Source: Xiphophorus maculatus | Taxonomy: Eukaryota > Chordata > Actinopteri > Cyprinodontiformes > Poeciliidae | Direction: 5' to 3' | Assembly (NCBI RefSeq): GCF_002775205.1 | Contig: NC_036453.1 | Coordinates: 28,745,213-28,809,212, forward strand | DNA: 64,000 nt | Shown here: in pieces, positions 13,101-24,246 of the stretch | How positions within the stretch are numbered: position 1 is the stretch's first letter | How the letters are laid out: every line of letters begins with the position of its first letter | The notes under the pieces: generated by a model | Seen by the model: the letters and a program-made list of their open reading frames with translations, nothing else | Told to the model about the DNA's origin: nothing | Databases searched by the model: none | Translations under genes and position numbers: made by a program

Positions 13101-14141
13101 CACAAAAATGTTATTCAGTTATGACAAAACATTTTAAAGATTGAGACAAGCAGCAGAATTCTCCTCATCTAGGTTAAATAGAATAAAAATACTGAAAATA
13201 AGGTTTTAAACGTATTTTGTGTACAAAGTAGAGTGTGACGTTTGTTTTTTTTTTTAAATTTGTTTTCTTCCCAATCATTAAAAAAAAATTCTAGTTGCTT
13301 AAGTATTTGTTCTGTTTGCACCACAGAGCCGCTATGTGGGCTACTACGAGATCATGAAGACCAAGTACAACCGAAATTTGCCTCCATCTATAAGCCTGAG
13401 GATTAAAAGCATCCGGATTCACTCTATAGCAGGTGACCCAGAAAACCTAAGTCTACTCAGATCAACTGCTTCAGCAGCACAGGGTTTTTAGTACATGTGT
13501 GTTTTCTTGTTCCTGCCCAGGTGTGGGTAAAGGGGATGGCAGTGATCTGAGAGTGAAAATAATAATGAAGAAAAACTTGGTGTTTCAGTGTGTTTGCAGC
13601 ACACAGGAGAACTGCAAGGTGGGCTTCATTAGACTCATTTGGTTGTGCATCATCATTTAACAGGTGTGTAACTTTATTCATTCTTGGTTGTTTTTCCAGG
13701 TGTTTCCTGATGCAGGCAGCAATGCTGCAGTAATCAGCCTGCAGAATGGGCCTATGGTTGAAGGCGACGTGAAGGTTATGTTTGAATCAAGTGCAGTGAG
13801 TCCTTTTAGAACTTTAACCTGCAAATGTTAAAAGTTGGTGTTTATCCTGACTGTTGCGTTTTTGTCTTTCACCAGTGCCTTCCGAAAGGATATGAAGACG
13901 TTCCGTTTTACTTTTGGTTTAATACGTCTTTTATAACAGAAAACAAGTAAGTTTCTTTCGGACAATATTATTTCTAAAGCCTTTACATTCTTCTCAGACC
14001 TTAGCAACATCTGACCTTTTTTTTCTTCCATTTAGGCTGTTTTTGTCCAGAGAAGAGTTGGATAACCCACATAAATCTAAAACCTGGAACATATACAAAG
14101 AGGACTTTGGTGTCACCATGTTCTTCTCAGATTCTGACTGA
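7176..14141 (+). CDS. tpte: Voltage-sensing phosphoinositide phosphatase (VSP/TPTE)
   Basis: Eighteen coding exons: 7176-7219, 9126-9206, 9309-9356, 9448-9591, 9976-10095, 10466-10565, 10671-10734, 11611-11675, 11768-11828, 11915-11996, 12185-12273, 12366-12427, 12518-12598, 13327-13432, 13521-13618, 13700-13795, 13876-13946, 14036-14141. They give 505 residues, the usual size for fish VSPs. The order is a four-helix voltage sensor (about 58-165), a PIP-binding linker ([12 protein letters not shown], then [15 protein letters not shown]), a PTEN-like phosphatase domain with active site HCKGGKGRTG (Cys295, Arg301), and a C2 domain to the end. In this family membrane depolarisation drives S4, and the catalytic domain then removes phosphates from PI(4,5)P2 and PI(3,4,5)P3. 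S4 carries Arg152, 155, 161 and 164, with Ile158 between. All catalytic residues I can see are intact, so it should be active. A 5' noncoding exon probably ends at 6807, and exon 7061-7219 holds the start. Confidence 0.95.
7487..7520 (+). mobile_element. hAT-type terminal sequence in VSP intron 1 (fragment)
   Basis: CAGTGGCGGCTGGTCCATAG followed by GGGGGCGCTGCCC resembles the terminal inverted repeat of a widespread hAT family. I found no matching inverted end before the next exon, so only one terminus can be supported. The roughly 800 bases after it are richer in GC and CpG than the surroundings. Confidence 0.4.
8215..8317 (+). promoter_or_regulatory. Inverted CCAAT pair plus first-exon-like ORF (module A)
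   Basis: CCAAT (8215-8219) and ATTGG (8231-8235) form an inverted pair 11 bases apart. Forty bases further on, ATG at 8275 opens a short frame ([14 protein letters not shown]) that ends at a consensus donor GTAAGC (8318). It looks like a CpG-rich promoter with a first coding exon, but no continuation exon is visible. It is probably part of a transposon or retained promoter inside VSP intron 1. See the matching module at 41504. Confidence 0.35.
11502..11559 (+). repeat. 29-bp tandem duplication in a VSP intron
   Basis: Two adjacent 29-base copies beginning ATCATAGGGTGTGTTAATTT differ at two positions. This is a recent local duplication with no evident function. Confidence 0.85.
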
Positions 14142-14732
14142 AGTAGCTTTAGAAAGAAAAGAGGAAAAAAAAACATGTAATTTTGGAAAAAGCTGTGAAG
14201 AAATGAATGCATTCAACACTAAAGTATTTGCTATAATCTTCCAAATGCCCAGATCTTCCATTTAGATGATTATTCTGATTAGAGCTGGATGCACCTGTGA
14301 TTAAAATAACAAAGGTATTGCTCTGATGTATGTATGGCACTTGACTATGAAATGTTGGAACACTGATGATTAAACAAGTGATGCAAACCTCTAGTGAATC
14401 AAACTCTTTCCTATACGCAACTTGTTTATACAATGTTTTTCATTTAGGCATCAGGAAAACATTTGCATGTAACCTTTGTTTGTATTCAGTCTTTGACTAG
14501 AACAAAATTAAAGTTGCAGTAATCAGTTTGCTTTTATCGAAGGCCTGCTTCTGAGAAAGTGACTAGCTCTACATATTAACAAATATGAATATTGACAACC
14601 TAGTTCATTACAGTTAAGTAAAACTTTGCGTTTAAGAGCCACCACATAAATCTAATCTAGAACATGGGCTACATCTACCAGATACCTTTTAAAATGTTCT
14701 TGAATCAGATGTTTTCACAATAGTTCTTGATG

Positions 14733-14738
14733 AATAAA
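14733..14738 (+). terminator. Candidate polyadenylation signal of the VSP gene
   Basis: AATAAA lies about 590 bases after the VSP stop codon. A weaker ATTAAA occurs near 14506. Either would give a normal-length 3' UTR. Confidence 0.4.
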
Positions 14739-15992
14739 GGATTTGAGCGTGGCTCAAAGTTTTAGCCACCAATTTTTACTAAAAACTAGATCTGCATCAA
14801 ACTTGGAAATCAAACTTTCAGACTCAAGTGGAGAGGCACAAAATTCAAGCAACTTGTTTCTATTGTCAATGATCATATAGGAGGCCATGCCATCTGCTGG
14901 TGTTGATCTACAGTGTATGTTAATTCCAAAATCAACCATAACATTTTTATTGTGGGGGAACTGTTGATGACCAAATCATGAATGAGCCAATAAGAATTTC
15001 AGTGTGTTCAAGGGCATTCTTTTAATTTCGGTGAAGACGCAGAGAATACAAATAGCTGGTTTGTACTTTTGTTATACATTTACATAAAACTAAACCCCTA
15101 AAACTTGATCTTCATGATTATGACCTTTAGAAGTAAATATGGAGGTATTAACTTGCATTAACACAAAGTAAACCGTAGACCAAAGATTTATTTTTGCAGT
15201 CATGCAGACAAGCATGTTTTTGGCTTGTTTTTCAAATTGTATCATAATTGCTAGATATTCTCACATTAAGCCAGTTCTGAAAAGAAGACATGTCCTTGCA
15301 TTGATTCATTAGAATTTTTTCTAATCAAATAAAGTGCAAGCTAAGGAAACAAACAAAATAATGTTAAAATTATGGACGGCTTTGTAACACAAAACTGAAA
15401 ATTACAAAAGTTTAATCTGTATTTGCCAGTGTCGGACTTAAAAGCCTTTTTACAATCCTTAAATCTTAGGTAATGCTAATACTGCTACAATGTCCCATCC
15501 TCAGTTTGTATGCAGGCTTTCTCAGCTGCATCTCACACTCTGAAAAGAAAATACGAGGAAATGTAAAAAAATTTAAGCAGCTGTACAGCAGCAAATTATT
15601 AGCATGTTTACTCATTCCCTGATAAAAGGCACCCATTTCATTTGAACAGCTAGAACAATAATCGCAGTACAGTAATGCAACTGCTTTGTCCATTTCAAGT
15701 AACAAAAAATGTTTCAGGGTGTTATTATGCAGACTTTGCATAATGGGTGCATCTGAATATTCAGTAAATCCAGACATCCTCCTTAACAATCTTGAACTAA
15801 AAGCCTAATTTCAACTTGGCTAAGGGGCTGATTGAAAACAGCACTCTTATAGGATTTCCAAAATGGAATATTAGCTTAACTTTTAAAATGTGTGCAATTG
15901 TTATTAATTATTTTGCAACACCTGTTTTGGCTCATATTTGGTCATGTTGCTATCCACTCCTGATCTAGTTTAAAAATCTAGCCTCCATCAGG
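14739..15992. other. Convergent spacer between VSP and SMPD1
   Basis: AT-rich sequence between two convergent genes; it should contain the SMPD1 3' UTR on the minus strand. The small open frames (such as 15466-15789) lack family resemblance. I see no transposon ends. Confidence 0.4.
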
Positions 15993-18900
15993 TCAACAAA
16001 GAGTTTTTCTTGCAGCCCGAGCCAAGTTTCCTGCAAAACCATTGAGATGGTCACACTCGTCCAGCTCGTCAGAGCGTCCACTTCGCAAAAAGCAGAGCAT
16101 TGTGGTTTTGCATGCCTCTCTGCAGGACTCTGATACATGTCCTTTATGTCTGAGGTACCAGAACTTCTGGAAGGTGCGGTCGTCGTTGATAAAGGTTCGC
16201 AGCAGTGTGTTGTAATCAGACGGGAACAGACTGGAAAGGCCGTAAGCTTCAGTGGCCCGGTACAGGAGGCTCCATTTGGGGTTCTGCTCTGGATTGTCTG
16301 GTGACTTTGCGTCGTGATTTGCCTCTGTGAGGTTGAGGATGTAGGTTTCATGGTCAAGCACAAGCCGAGAGCTGTTTTTGTAATTTCCATCGACATAATA
16401 GATGCGGTACCCTGAAAATGAGGTGAAGTTTAATATGTGGTTTACTTTTATTTAGAAAAGCACCACAGAATCACAACAAAATAAAATATTTTTATTTCTG
16501 TGTAAAAACCAAAAACACCCTCTGGGCTTAAAGTAGCTCTCAGCATAGCAAAATCTATCATAGAAAACACAACTCACTGTCCTTGCCTTCTGATTTTACC
16601 CTTAATTCCTGTGTGCCCATTGTTGTGCATCACACAGAGATACTTATGGAAATTACACTTGTTGATTCTAATAGTAAATCCTATTGCAGCAGTACACATA
16701 CTGACGACTTATTCTGCTGCTAAGCTTGGTGCGCCTGACTATAAAATCAAGCAGCTGGAATTTTCAGCAATAAAACTCATTCTGTCGTAGTAGTAGTGCT
16801 GTTAAATAATAAAAAAAAGTCACTCCTCTCTTTATGGAACGGAGTAAGCTGTAACAAATTAGTTGGAAACTTCCTCTTAACAATTTGTGTTTCTGTTTAA
16901 AAAAACAAAAACTGTTGTGTATCTTAACAAAAATGTGAAAAAAATTCTAATGTTACCAGTAAAAATCTCCTAAATATTGCCTTGAGGAGTGTTTACCCCC
17001 ACACACACTGGAAGCAGAACTTTATGCTTCATTAAATATTCCTAGTAAAACCACTAGATTGAGATCTACAACAATATGGCACCTCCCTATCATGGCTGTT
17101 TTCTGGAGAAAATTTTATCCATGGACTTTGATTTAGTGAAAATACACCTCAAAATAATGTTAGGTCACTCAGCTGGTTCACCGACTCACCTGGATTAAGA
17201 TTGACATAAGTGGTGGCACTGGGGGCAATGAAAGCCACTCCTAAAGGCCGGGTCATGGTTTCCTCATCGTAAAACATTTGAAACTCGTCCAGATGGGTAT
17301 GCCCAAAAAACTGCCCAGTAATTGTGCTTTCATATCTGAAAACAAGACATTTTTGTTAAAACAGCAAAACTCTGGCACCTCCAATAGTCACTCAGATACA
17401 AAACTACAGTACAATGACAGTCTTAGAATGTACAAACAGAGGAAGTGGAAACAGATGCTTGTAGTAATTTTATTAGCAATGCCTCCTGGTATTAGAAATC
17501 TGCAATATATCACTGACAATTAAAAAAAAAAAATCTGTTGAACTTCAATGTCCTCTCAGCAATATAAAGGTAGACCACTCCAAACCCAAGGTGTAACAGC
17601 ATCTGTTTTTTCACCACTATACATTTCACTGACAATGTAAATTATAACAGCAGCTACCTGTTGACGATGTGATAGTAGTTCCAGCTCCAGCTGCCAAGAC
17701 ACAGGCCAGGTGGAATATGACCAATGATATGCACCTAAACACAAGCAGCAAATAAGCTGACGGTACTGGCTATTCAAACGTTTATTACCCTACAGTATCT
17801 GTAATTAGACGCAATTAAAATAACAGACATCCTGCATGACCAGGACAGAAAGCTACTGACTGGAGGGAGGAAGAGAGGGCGAAGGAGGGATTAGCTTCAA
17901 CCACACTCACTTCACACTTCATATTTTAACACCAAGTGACGAAACCAACCTTCTCTCCTCTGTCTTCACTGGCCTGCAGAACTTGAACCAGCCACTGCAG
18001 CTGGTTAGCAGGGTCAGTGGAGTTCACCATCAGCCAGAAGTTTTCTCGTGCGCAGAAGTTCATGTTGAGGGAGACCACCCTCAGCCCGGGCTGAATCTCT
18101 AGTGTGTAGAACCCTCCATATCTGTTAGCAACACAGGAGGGTTTAATTCAGACTCATACTAGCATATTATATGAGGAGCAGCGTGCTGAGGGCTGTCACC
18201 ACTTCTGCTCTTCATGCGGTCAGATGTGCCATTCAGACACAGTGAAACTGCAACGGCAAACAGAGCTGCTCTTTGTTTAAAAAAACAACCAATGCTAAAT
18301 TATTAAATTTGTTTGTGAAGCTTTATCTATATACTATCAAACAGACATTCTAAATACAATAAAAATCATGACTGAAAGTAAACAAACTATCATAAACCTT
18401 AAAGTCTTCAACGCCTGCTCTGGCAACCACTGCGCCCATTCCTCTGCCATTTTATCATAGAGCCAGGCAGAGGATCGGTTGCCGTGGACGAATGGTGGCG
18501 GGAAGCTGTTCACTGGTGTACTCTCATGGTTTCCTACTGCAGGGTAAACAGTCACATTGGCTCCCAGGTACCTGGGTAGAAAAAGAGAGAATATTTATCA
18601 GTTCAGATCAGAAGGCTGTGATCACAGCAATCTGTAATTGCGTTTAAGTAAATAAGTAATAAGTTCATAAACTAAAGAATTTGTCTCTGTAAATTTAAAG
18701 CAACATTTTTGAAACTTCTCCAACAAAAAGTAGCTTTTTGTGGCCATTCTTTACCCTCATTCATTTGGACTTAATCTATCAAAGTACAACAGATTATCCA
18801 GGTGGAAATTAACCTCACAAATTGGCTCTGGTTGAAGAAAATAGTTGACGTATCCTGAACCGTTGCATGAAGTTTTATGGAGGAAGTGCGGTAAGCACTT

Positions 18901-21900
18901 GAAGTTAGTTGAATTTTCTCAGCATTAAACATTTCAGTTTTAACCCCTCTCTAAATAACGGCAAATTATGCCAACAGATTTAAAATCGTGAGGATGAGTG
19001 GAGGATGCCTTTGCCATCCTCCACTCAAACTCTTTCTTTGACTAAACTATTTCAGCAGGATTGTTTTACAGCCTTTTTTAAATCACGAGGCACAACTAAA
19101 AACAACCGATGCAGAATGTTGACTGTCAGGTTTTGGGGGGGTTTTAACAGTGGCTTAATTTATCACGCACCTTTTAATGTTGCATATTTCCTCATACGTC
19201 AGGGGAATTCTTGTACGCCGTACAAGAATAATTGGGCATAATTCTATTGCTAAAATCATAGCTATTATTCTTGAAAGGGCAGAATTTCATCCCAGTCTCT
19301 TTTGTGGTGTCTGAACACGACTGTGGAATAATTATCATGATATATTTATACAAGGTTTTGCTATGCTGCAATCTGAGACTAATGCTTTTAAGCCAAGGGT
19401 TTGGAGCATGTTAATTCATCGAAGCTGCAGGAGTCACTGGATTCAATTCAAAGCAACACTGATTTAGCTAGTAGTTATAGGAAGGAGAAGAGGAATGTAG
19501 CTTACACAGACACAGTTATATCTGGCAGTGAAACTACACACAGCAAAAGCCTATGCCTATAGTTGAATGTCTTAACATCGTTTTAGAGTGTGTGAACTCT
19601 GAGCAATATTTACTTGTGGATGAGTTTGGAGATGACTGTGAGCTCTGTCAGCTGCTGGTTTCTGGTCTGAGACCAGACATTGTGTGCTGGTATGTCTCCA
19701 GTCCAGTAGACCCAGTCCCAAGGTCCGACTTTAGCAGCATTTTCCAGGAGGTTCTCCACCGTGCGTAGAGGCAGGTCACACTTGCTGTAGGTTCCCCAGT
19801 AACCAGCCCCTCTCCGCTTCCATTTGGGAACACCTGAGTCTGCCCGACAACAGAGAGGCTCCTTGCAGTCAGCAGCGCTGCCAGTTTCATATTCCTGTCA
19901 GCAAAGAGATTTTAAACGTAAACTGCAGACGTGTCTCAAGACTTTTCTTTGCCGTACTGTACGTTATTTTTCACTGATACTGGAACCCTTTACTGACCAC
20001 GAAAAGATCGAACCCAATCATACTTAGACTTTTTAAATTCTGCACACACTCACCTTGTCCCAGTGGATATCTGTGAGAAACAGCACCCTACTCTGTGGAG
20101 AGCCAGGTTTAGGAGGTGAGGGTGGTGTAACAGGAGGCTTAGGAACCTTTGGCAAAGTGATGTTCCACGGTGCATAAATGTCAAATGTGCCACACGAAGG
20201 CCCCACCAATACCGCACATGCTTCGGTGGGCCACAGCACAGACTGCTGCAAGGCCCTGATGAAGTCGTCCCTGAACAGCTCGGTTATGTTGCGGCACACC
20301 TGCTCATCAGCCAGATGCAAACGGATGCATGCCTCGCTGACTGCATGTGCCACCCGCTCTTCGTTTGCACTGCTCTAATAGAAGCAATAAAGCAGAAAAA
20401 GACTATTAGAGCAGGACGTTGAATGTGAAATACTTCCTGAACAATAAGTGAAGCTTAAATGAGTTTATTCAAATCTATAGTGCATTTAGGGAATTCTTTG
20501 GTTTGGGCTAATAATCACAAATTCTAATGCATGTCTTAGGACAAATTATACCTTTACTGGTAAACTAAAGTAACCCAGCATATATATTTAGAAGTTCCTT
20601 GTTAATTAAGGAAATGAAAAAAACTGTAGAGGCAGAGAACAAAAGCCAAGTGACAGCAGTTTATGTTTAGTACAGACTAAAAAGGTAAAAATATACACAC
20701 ACAATGAAGCAAAAATGTTGTTCTACATCTATCTGGGATGTTAAATTGGTGTTTAATGGTGGAATTTGAACAATTTGTGTAACTCATTCTAAAAATAAGA
20801 ACACAGAAACTGTTTCGCAAGGAGCAGGAGTTCATTGGGAAGTTATTTAGAGTGTACGGATCACTGGAGTGAAAGTTGTTCTGCAATCTTGGTGAACTTG
20901 TTTTATGTGTGTTGTTGTGTGTGTGGACTAATATCTAGGCATAAATGTATATTGTGTGATTATGTAACAATGCCTAATATTGATTTGTAAACTTAATAAT
21001 TAGCACCAAAGATCAAATAAGTGGAAACTTCAACAGTATTTCTATATCATGGACAACTACGATAATACAGGTACTAATTGATCTTCTCACAGTTGCAGCG
21101 GGTATGTAAGTGTTTCAAACTGACCATGCATCAGTTTGTTCCCATCAGTGGGACATTTCTTATCCATTTTGAGAACTGAAGATTTAAAGTTTTCTTACGT
21201 ACGTTACAATGTACGTTGTTTCCGTAACATTTAGCTACGACTTCAAATGCTATAGGAGATCACTCTTAGTTATTTTGCGGTCCTATCAGTTTCCAAATAG
21301 GTATCAGAGCCTATTTAGATGTAAATGCAAAGCTTTGGAAATGACAGTGATATGCAGCTCTTTAAACAAGCAAAAGTGTCTACAGGGATGAAGCAGAAGC
21401 AGGAGCCAGCTCAGACACAAGCAGCAGAATGTATTTAATTAAAATTCAAATATGACTTTTTAATGAACCATTTATTCACATAAATATGATTAACTTAATA
21501 ATATAAGTTAACGAAGACTTTCCTTGCTAAATAGACCACCGAAAGTTGCATTTGTTCAGTCACCACAATCTTTGCTAGTTAGTTATCAGTTTAAAGAGGT
21601 TTTAACTTCCTTCAAGCATATTCTGAGGGTCTATTGCCATCTGTAGCAGTCTGCCAATAAGAAAAGATTTCACCTAGTTAAATATATTACATTTTTACCA
21701 CAATTTAAAGACTAAATAATATCGTAACCCAACATGTTGCAAATGTTAGGTTGTGCCATCCAGCATTAAGTAGATGTATAATTGCAATTTTGTTCCTCTT
21801 TTCAAACCCCGGTGTTCCGTTTGTGTTGCAAGAAAAGCAACTTGTTTGCAGTGTTCAGTGTCACAATAACAGATATAGATTTTCTACTCCACTTTGAGTA

Positions 21901-22136
21901 AGAGGCAGAAGGTTTACCAGAAGTGCGATGTCAAGAATGGTGAAGATCGCTTTGCAAATGGGACAGGTGAGGTTTCTCCAGGGGAAGCCGAGTCCGTGGG
22001 TTTCGAACTGCTCCACCAACACGGTCCTGGTCTGAGCTTGATACTGAGCTGGATGACAGGACCCGAACAGCGGCGACATAAGGAGCAAAGTACAGGTCGT
22101 CAGTCCCAGGAAGGGGCGCAGTGTGGGGAGCCTCAT
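15993..22136 (-). CDS. smpd1: Acid sphingomyelinase (sphingomyelin phosphodiesterase 1)
   Basis: Eight exons: 21918-22136, 20054-20374, 19614-19894, 18398-18571, 17950-18121, 17658-17734, 17190-17335, 15993-16411. They give 602 residues, against about 630 in human. The enzyme hydrolyses sphingomyelin to ceramide and phosphocholine in the lysosome. A signal peptide begins the protein ([19 protein letters not shown]). A saposin-B domain follows ([17 protein letters not shown], Cys58/Cys61, to VGPSCG). Next come a Pro-rich hinge ([12 protein letters not shown]) and a calcineurin-type metallophosphatase domain with its metal ligands: DIH (175-177), [14 protein letters not shown] (287-290), GHIP and GHTHLDEF. 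The C-terminal domain ends in a free Cys, as in the human enzyme. Several N-glycosylation sites occur (NIT, NVT, NST). I chose the Met at 22136 because it directly precedes the signal peptide; an in-frame Met at 22223 would bury it. No break or missing ligand is seen. Confidence 0.95.
19207..19229. repeat. Short perfect hairpin in an SMPD1 intron
   Basis: ATTCTTGTAC and GTACAAGAAT form 10-bp arms around a 3-base loop (GCC). The function is unknown; it may be chance or a small transposon footprint. Confidence 0.6.
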
Positions 22137-22515
22137 TGTTCTGACGGTAGCGTGTCTGTGCTGGAAGAAGCAAATGCAGAAGGGGAGACTTGCTGCTTCA
22201 AGGAAATGACACCAGTCTGACATTCAAACTTGCTAAAGCGATATGAGTCATTCACAACCGCAAACAAAAAATGTAAAGCCAGCTAAGAGCTAACTATTGC
22301 TCATAGAGTACCTCTAAAAAGAGAAAAAGTGCCGCTGTCTTCTCCAGGGACTCCCAGGTGTGGTGAACAAAAGCAACTCCAAGCTCCAGTTCCACTTCCC
22401 CGGGGAAGTCAACTGAGACCAGGTCAGACAAGTCTTTTATACATGATCAGCTGGGAGCAGATCTGCTTGTTCAGATGCGCAACTGTGTGTGTCCTCGCGA
22501 CTGAGGCTGCCCGCT

Positions 22516-22554
22516 GTCACGTGACCGTCTGGTCGTCAGCTGATAGATCACGTG
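22516..22554 (-). promoter_or_regulatory. CLEAR/TFEB element and second E-box upstream of SMPD1
   Basis: GTCACGTGAC at 22516-22525 is a perfect palindromic CLEAR motif, the site that TFEB/TFE3 use to induce lysosomal genes. A second CACGTG core lies at 22549-22554. They sit about 380-420 bases upstream of the SMPD1 start codon in a CpG-containing stretch. This suits a lysosomal enzyme promoter. The role is inferred from motif and position. Confidence 0.7.
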
Positions 22555-22556
22555 TC

Positions 22557-24140
22557 ATTTGTTTTTCCTTCTCTTCCTAATTGATCAAATAGCTGGGGAG
22601 AATGTTATGCGAAATAATTCTACTGAGCTCCCTTGGTGACATGGGGATTTTTTATTTATTTTATTTTGCAGAATATTTGTAGTTATTCTAATCTGTTTCT
22701 AATCTAATTCTCTCGCAACATCAAACTGCAAATCAGAAAGCCGCACAAATGTGGGATCCCGTATCAAACCACACACCTATCGTTACCTACATTGTAGATA
22801 AGAATAACAGCTTTGGTCCCAGTAAAGTGTAACTACATGGAAAATATGAGGAATTTCTTTACTGGGTGTTTTAACATTTAGAAACCGTGTTATTGCATAT
22901 GTTGCAGATCAATAATCAATTGTTCCTGCGACTTCAAAAGAACATTCCAAACATATGAAGCTTGTTTGCTTTTGACACAACACTTATTCAAATTCAACAT
23001 CTCAAAGAAGGGCTCTACATTTTGTGCTATTAAGAAAATGTTTAAGTTTAGTTGTATCTGCACTACTCATCAGAACTCTCATTACATGTTCCACCTTCCC
23101 TATATTCAAACATTGTCCTGGTCATCAAAGATAATTCAATGTATCTCAATCCTGGTGCTTAGGTCTCACTGTTCTTAATGTTTAAGGCAATTTCCTGCTG
23201 TCATACACTTGGCTTAAATAATGGGTGATAAGCATTCTTCAGCAGCACTTGATGGCATATTGAGAAAATAATGCACTCATTTGAATCAGGGGTGCTGTGG
23301 CAGAGACATTTAAAACATGAATGACACTAAGCCATGAGAATCAGAATTAGTTGAGAAACACTGCTATGCAACTGCAGTTCATGCTTTTAAGTATGTTCTC
23401 AAAATTAAACATTATTTTGAAACATAAAGATGAATGAGTCTTCCGATCTCATTACTTGTATAGCAATGTTTATTAGGTAAATTAGACATGCACAAATAAC
23501 AATTTTAATGCCGTATTTTCATTCATTTTGTCCCTGATGTTGTTTTATGTTTAAATTAATTTTTACAAAAAAATAGTCTGTTTTAACGTTCCCAAATCTA
23601 AAAAGGTCCACCAGTAAGGTAAAAGACTATAACAGACCAGAAAAACTGCATATAATATATTTAAGAGAACAAAATTGATAGGTGTTTTCATTTGCTAGAT
23701 TTGCCAATTTAGCAAAATGACACCATGGTTCAAAGAATCATTTCCTCAAATGTAATGAAATCTGACAACAAAAGGCCATTGCAAAATTTACAGTAGATGA
23801 GAAATCTACTCTACTGTATTTCTTCTTACAGTGCTAAGTGCTTCGCAAAGGGAAGATAATACATTAGAACATGTCTTTGTCATAAATATAAAATTTTATT
23901 TCATCTGCTATAGCAGGCGTGTATAAAAAGCTATAATTCTATACACATTTCTTTGGATCAGCTTCTGTCTTGTGAATCACTTAAATGTAATTCACACTGC
24001 AGATACAATTTTCAACATTCCAACAAGAACATTTGAGTGATTATATAAGAACAACACAGGCAAAGTAACACATAAACTTCAAATTAACTTGCACAAAACA
24101 AGCATTACGTGTTTAAAATACGTGCAGCTACAGTGGTTTG
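22557..24140. other. Intergenic region between SMPD1 and ILK
   Basis: AT-rich, with no coding exon found on either strand. It holds upstream sequence of SMPD1 and downstream sequence of ILK (both minus strand). I recognise no repeat family here. Confidence 0.4.
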
Positions 24141-24144
24141 TGGC

Positions 24145-24150
24145 TTTATT
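24145..24150 (-). terminator. Candidate polyadenylation signal of ILK
   Basis: On the minus strand this reads AATAAA, about 95 bases after the ILK stop codon. Another minus-strand AATAAA occurs near 23893. Confidence 0.45.
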
Positions 24151-24246
24151 TACAGTGGCGTAGCAGATACATGACTGGAGTGAAGCTAAAGAGTGGTTGG
24201 GTAATAAAACAAAACAAAAGTCTTGGACACATTGACTCTAAGACAA

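Noticed and set aside
21894-22220. 108-codon plus-strand frame
   Set aside because: It is antisense to SMPD1 exon 1, which has a signal peptide, saposin-B cysteines and correct splice sites.
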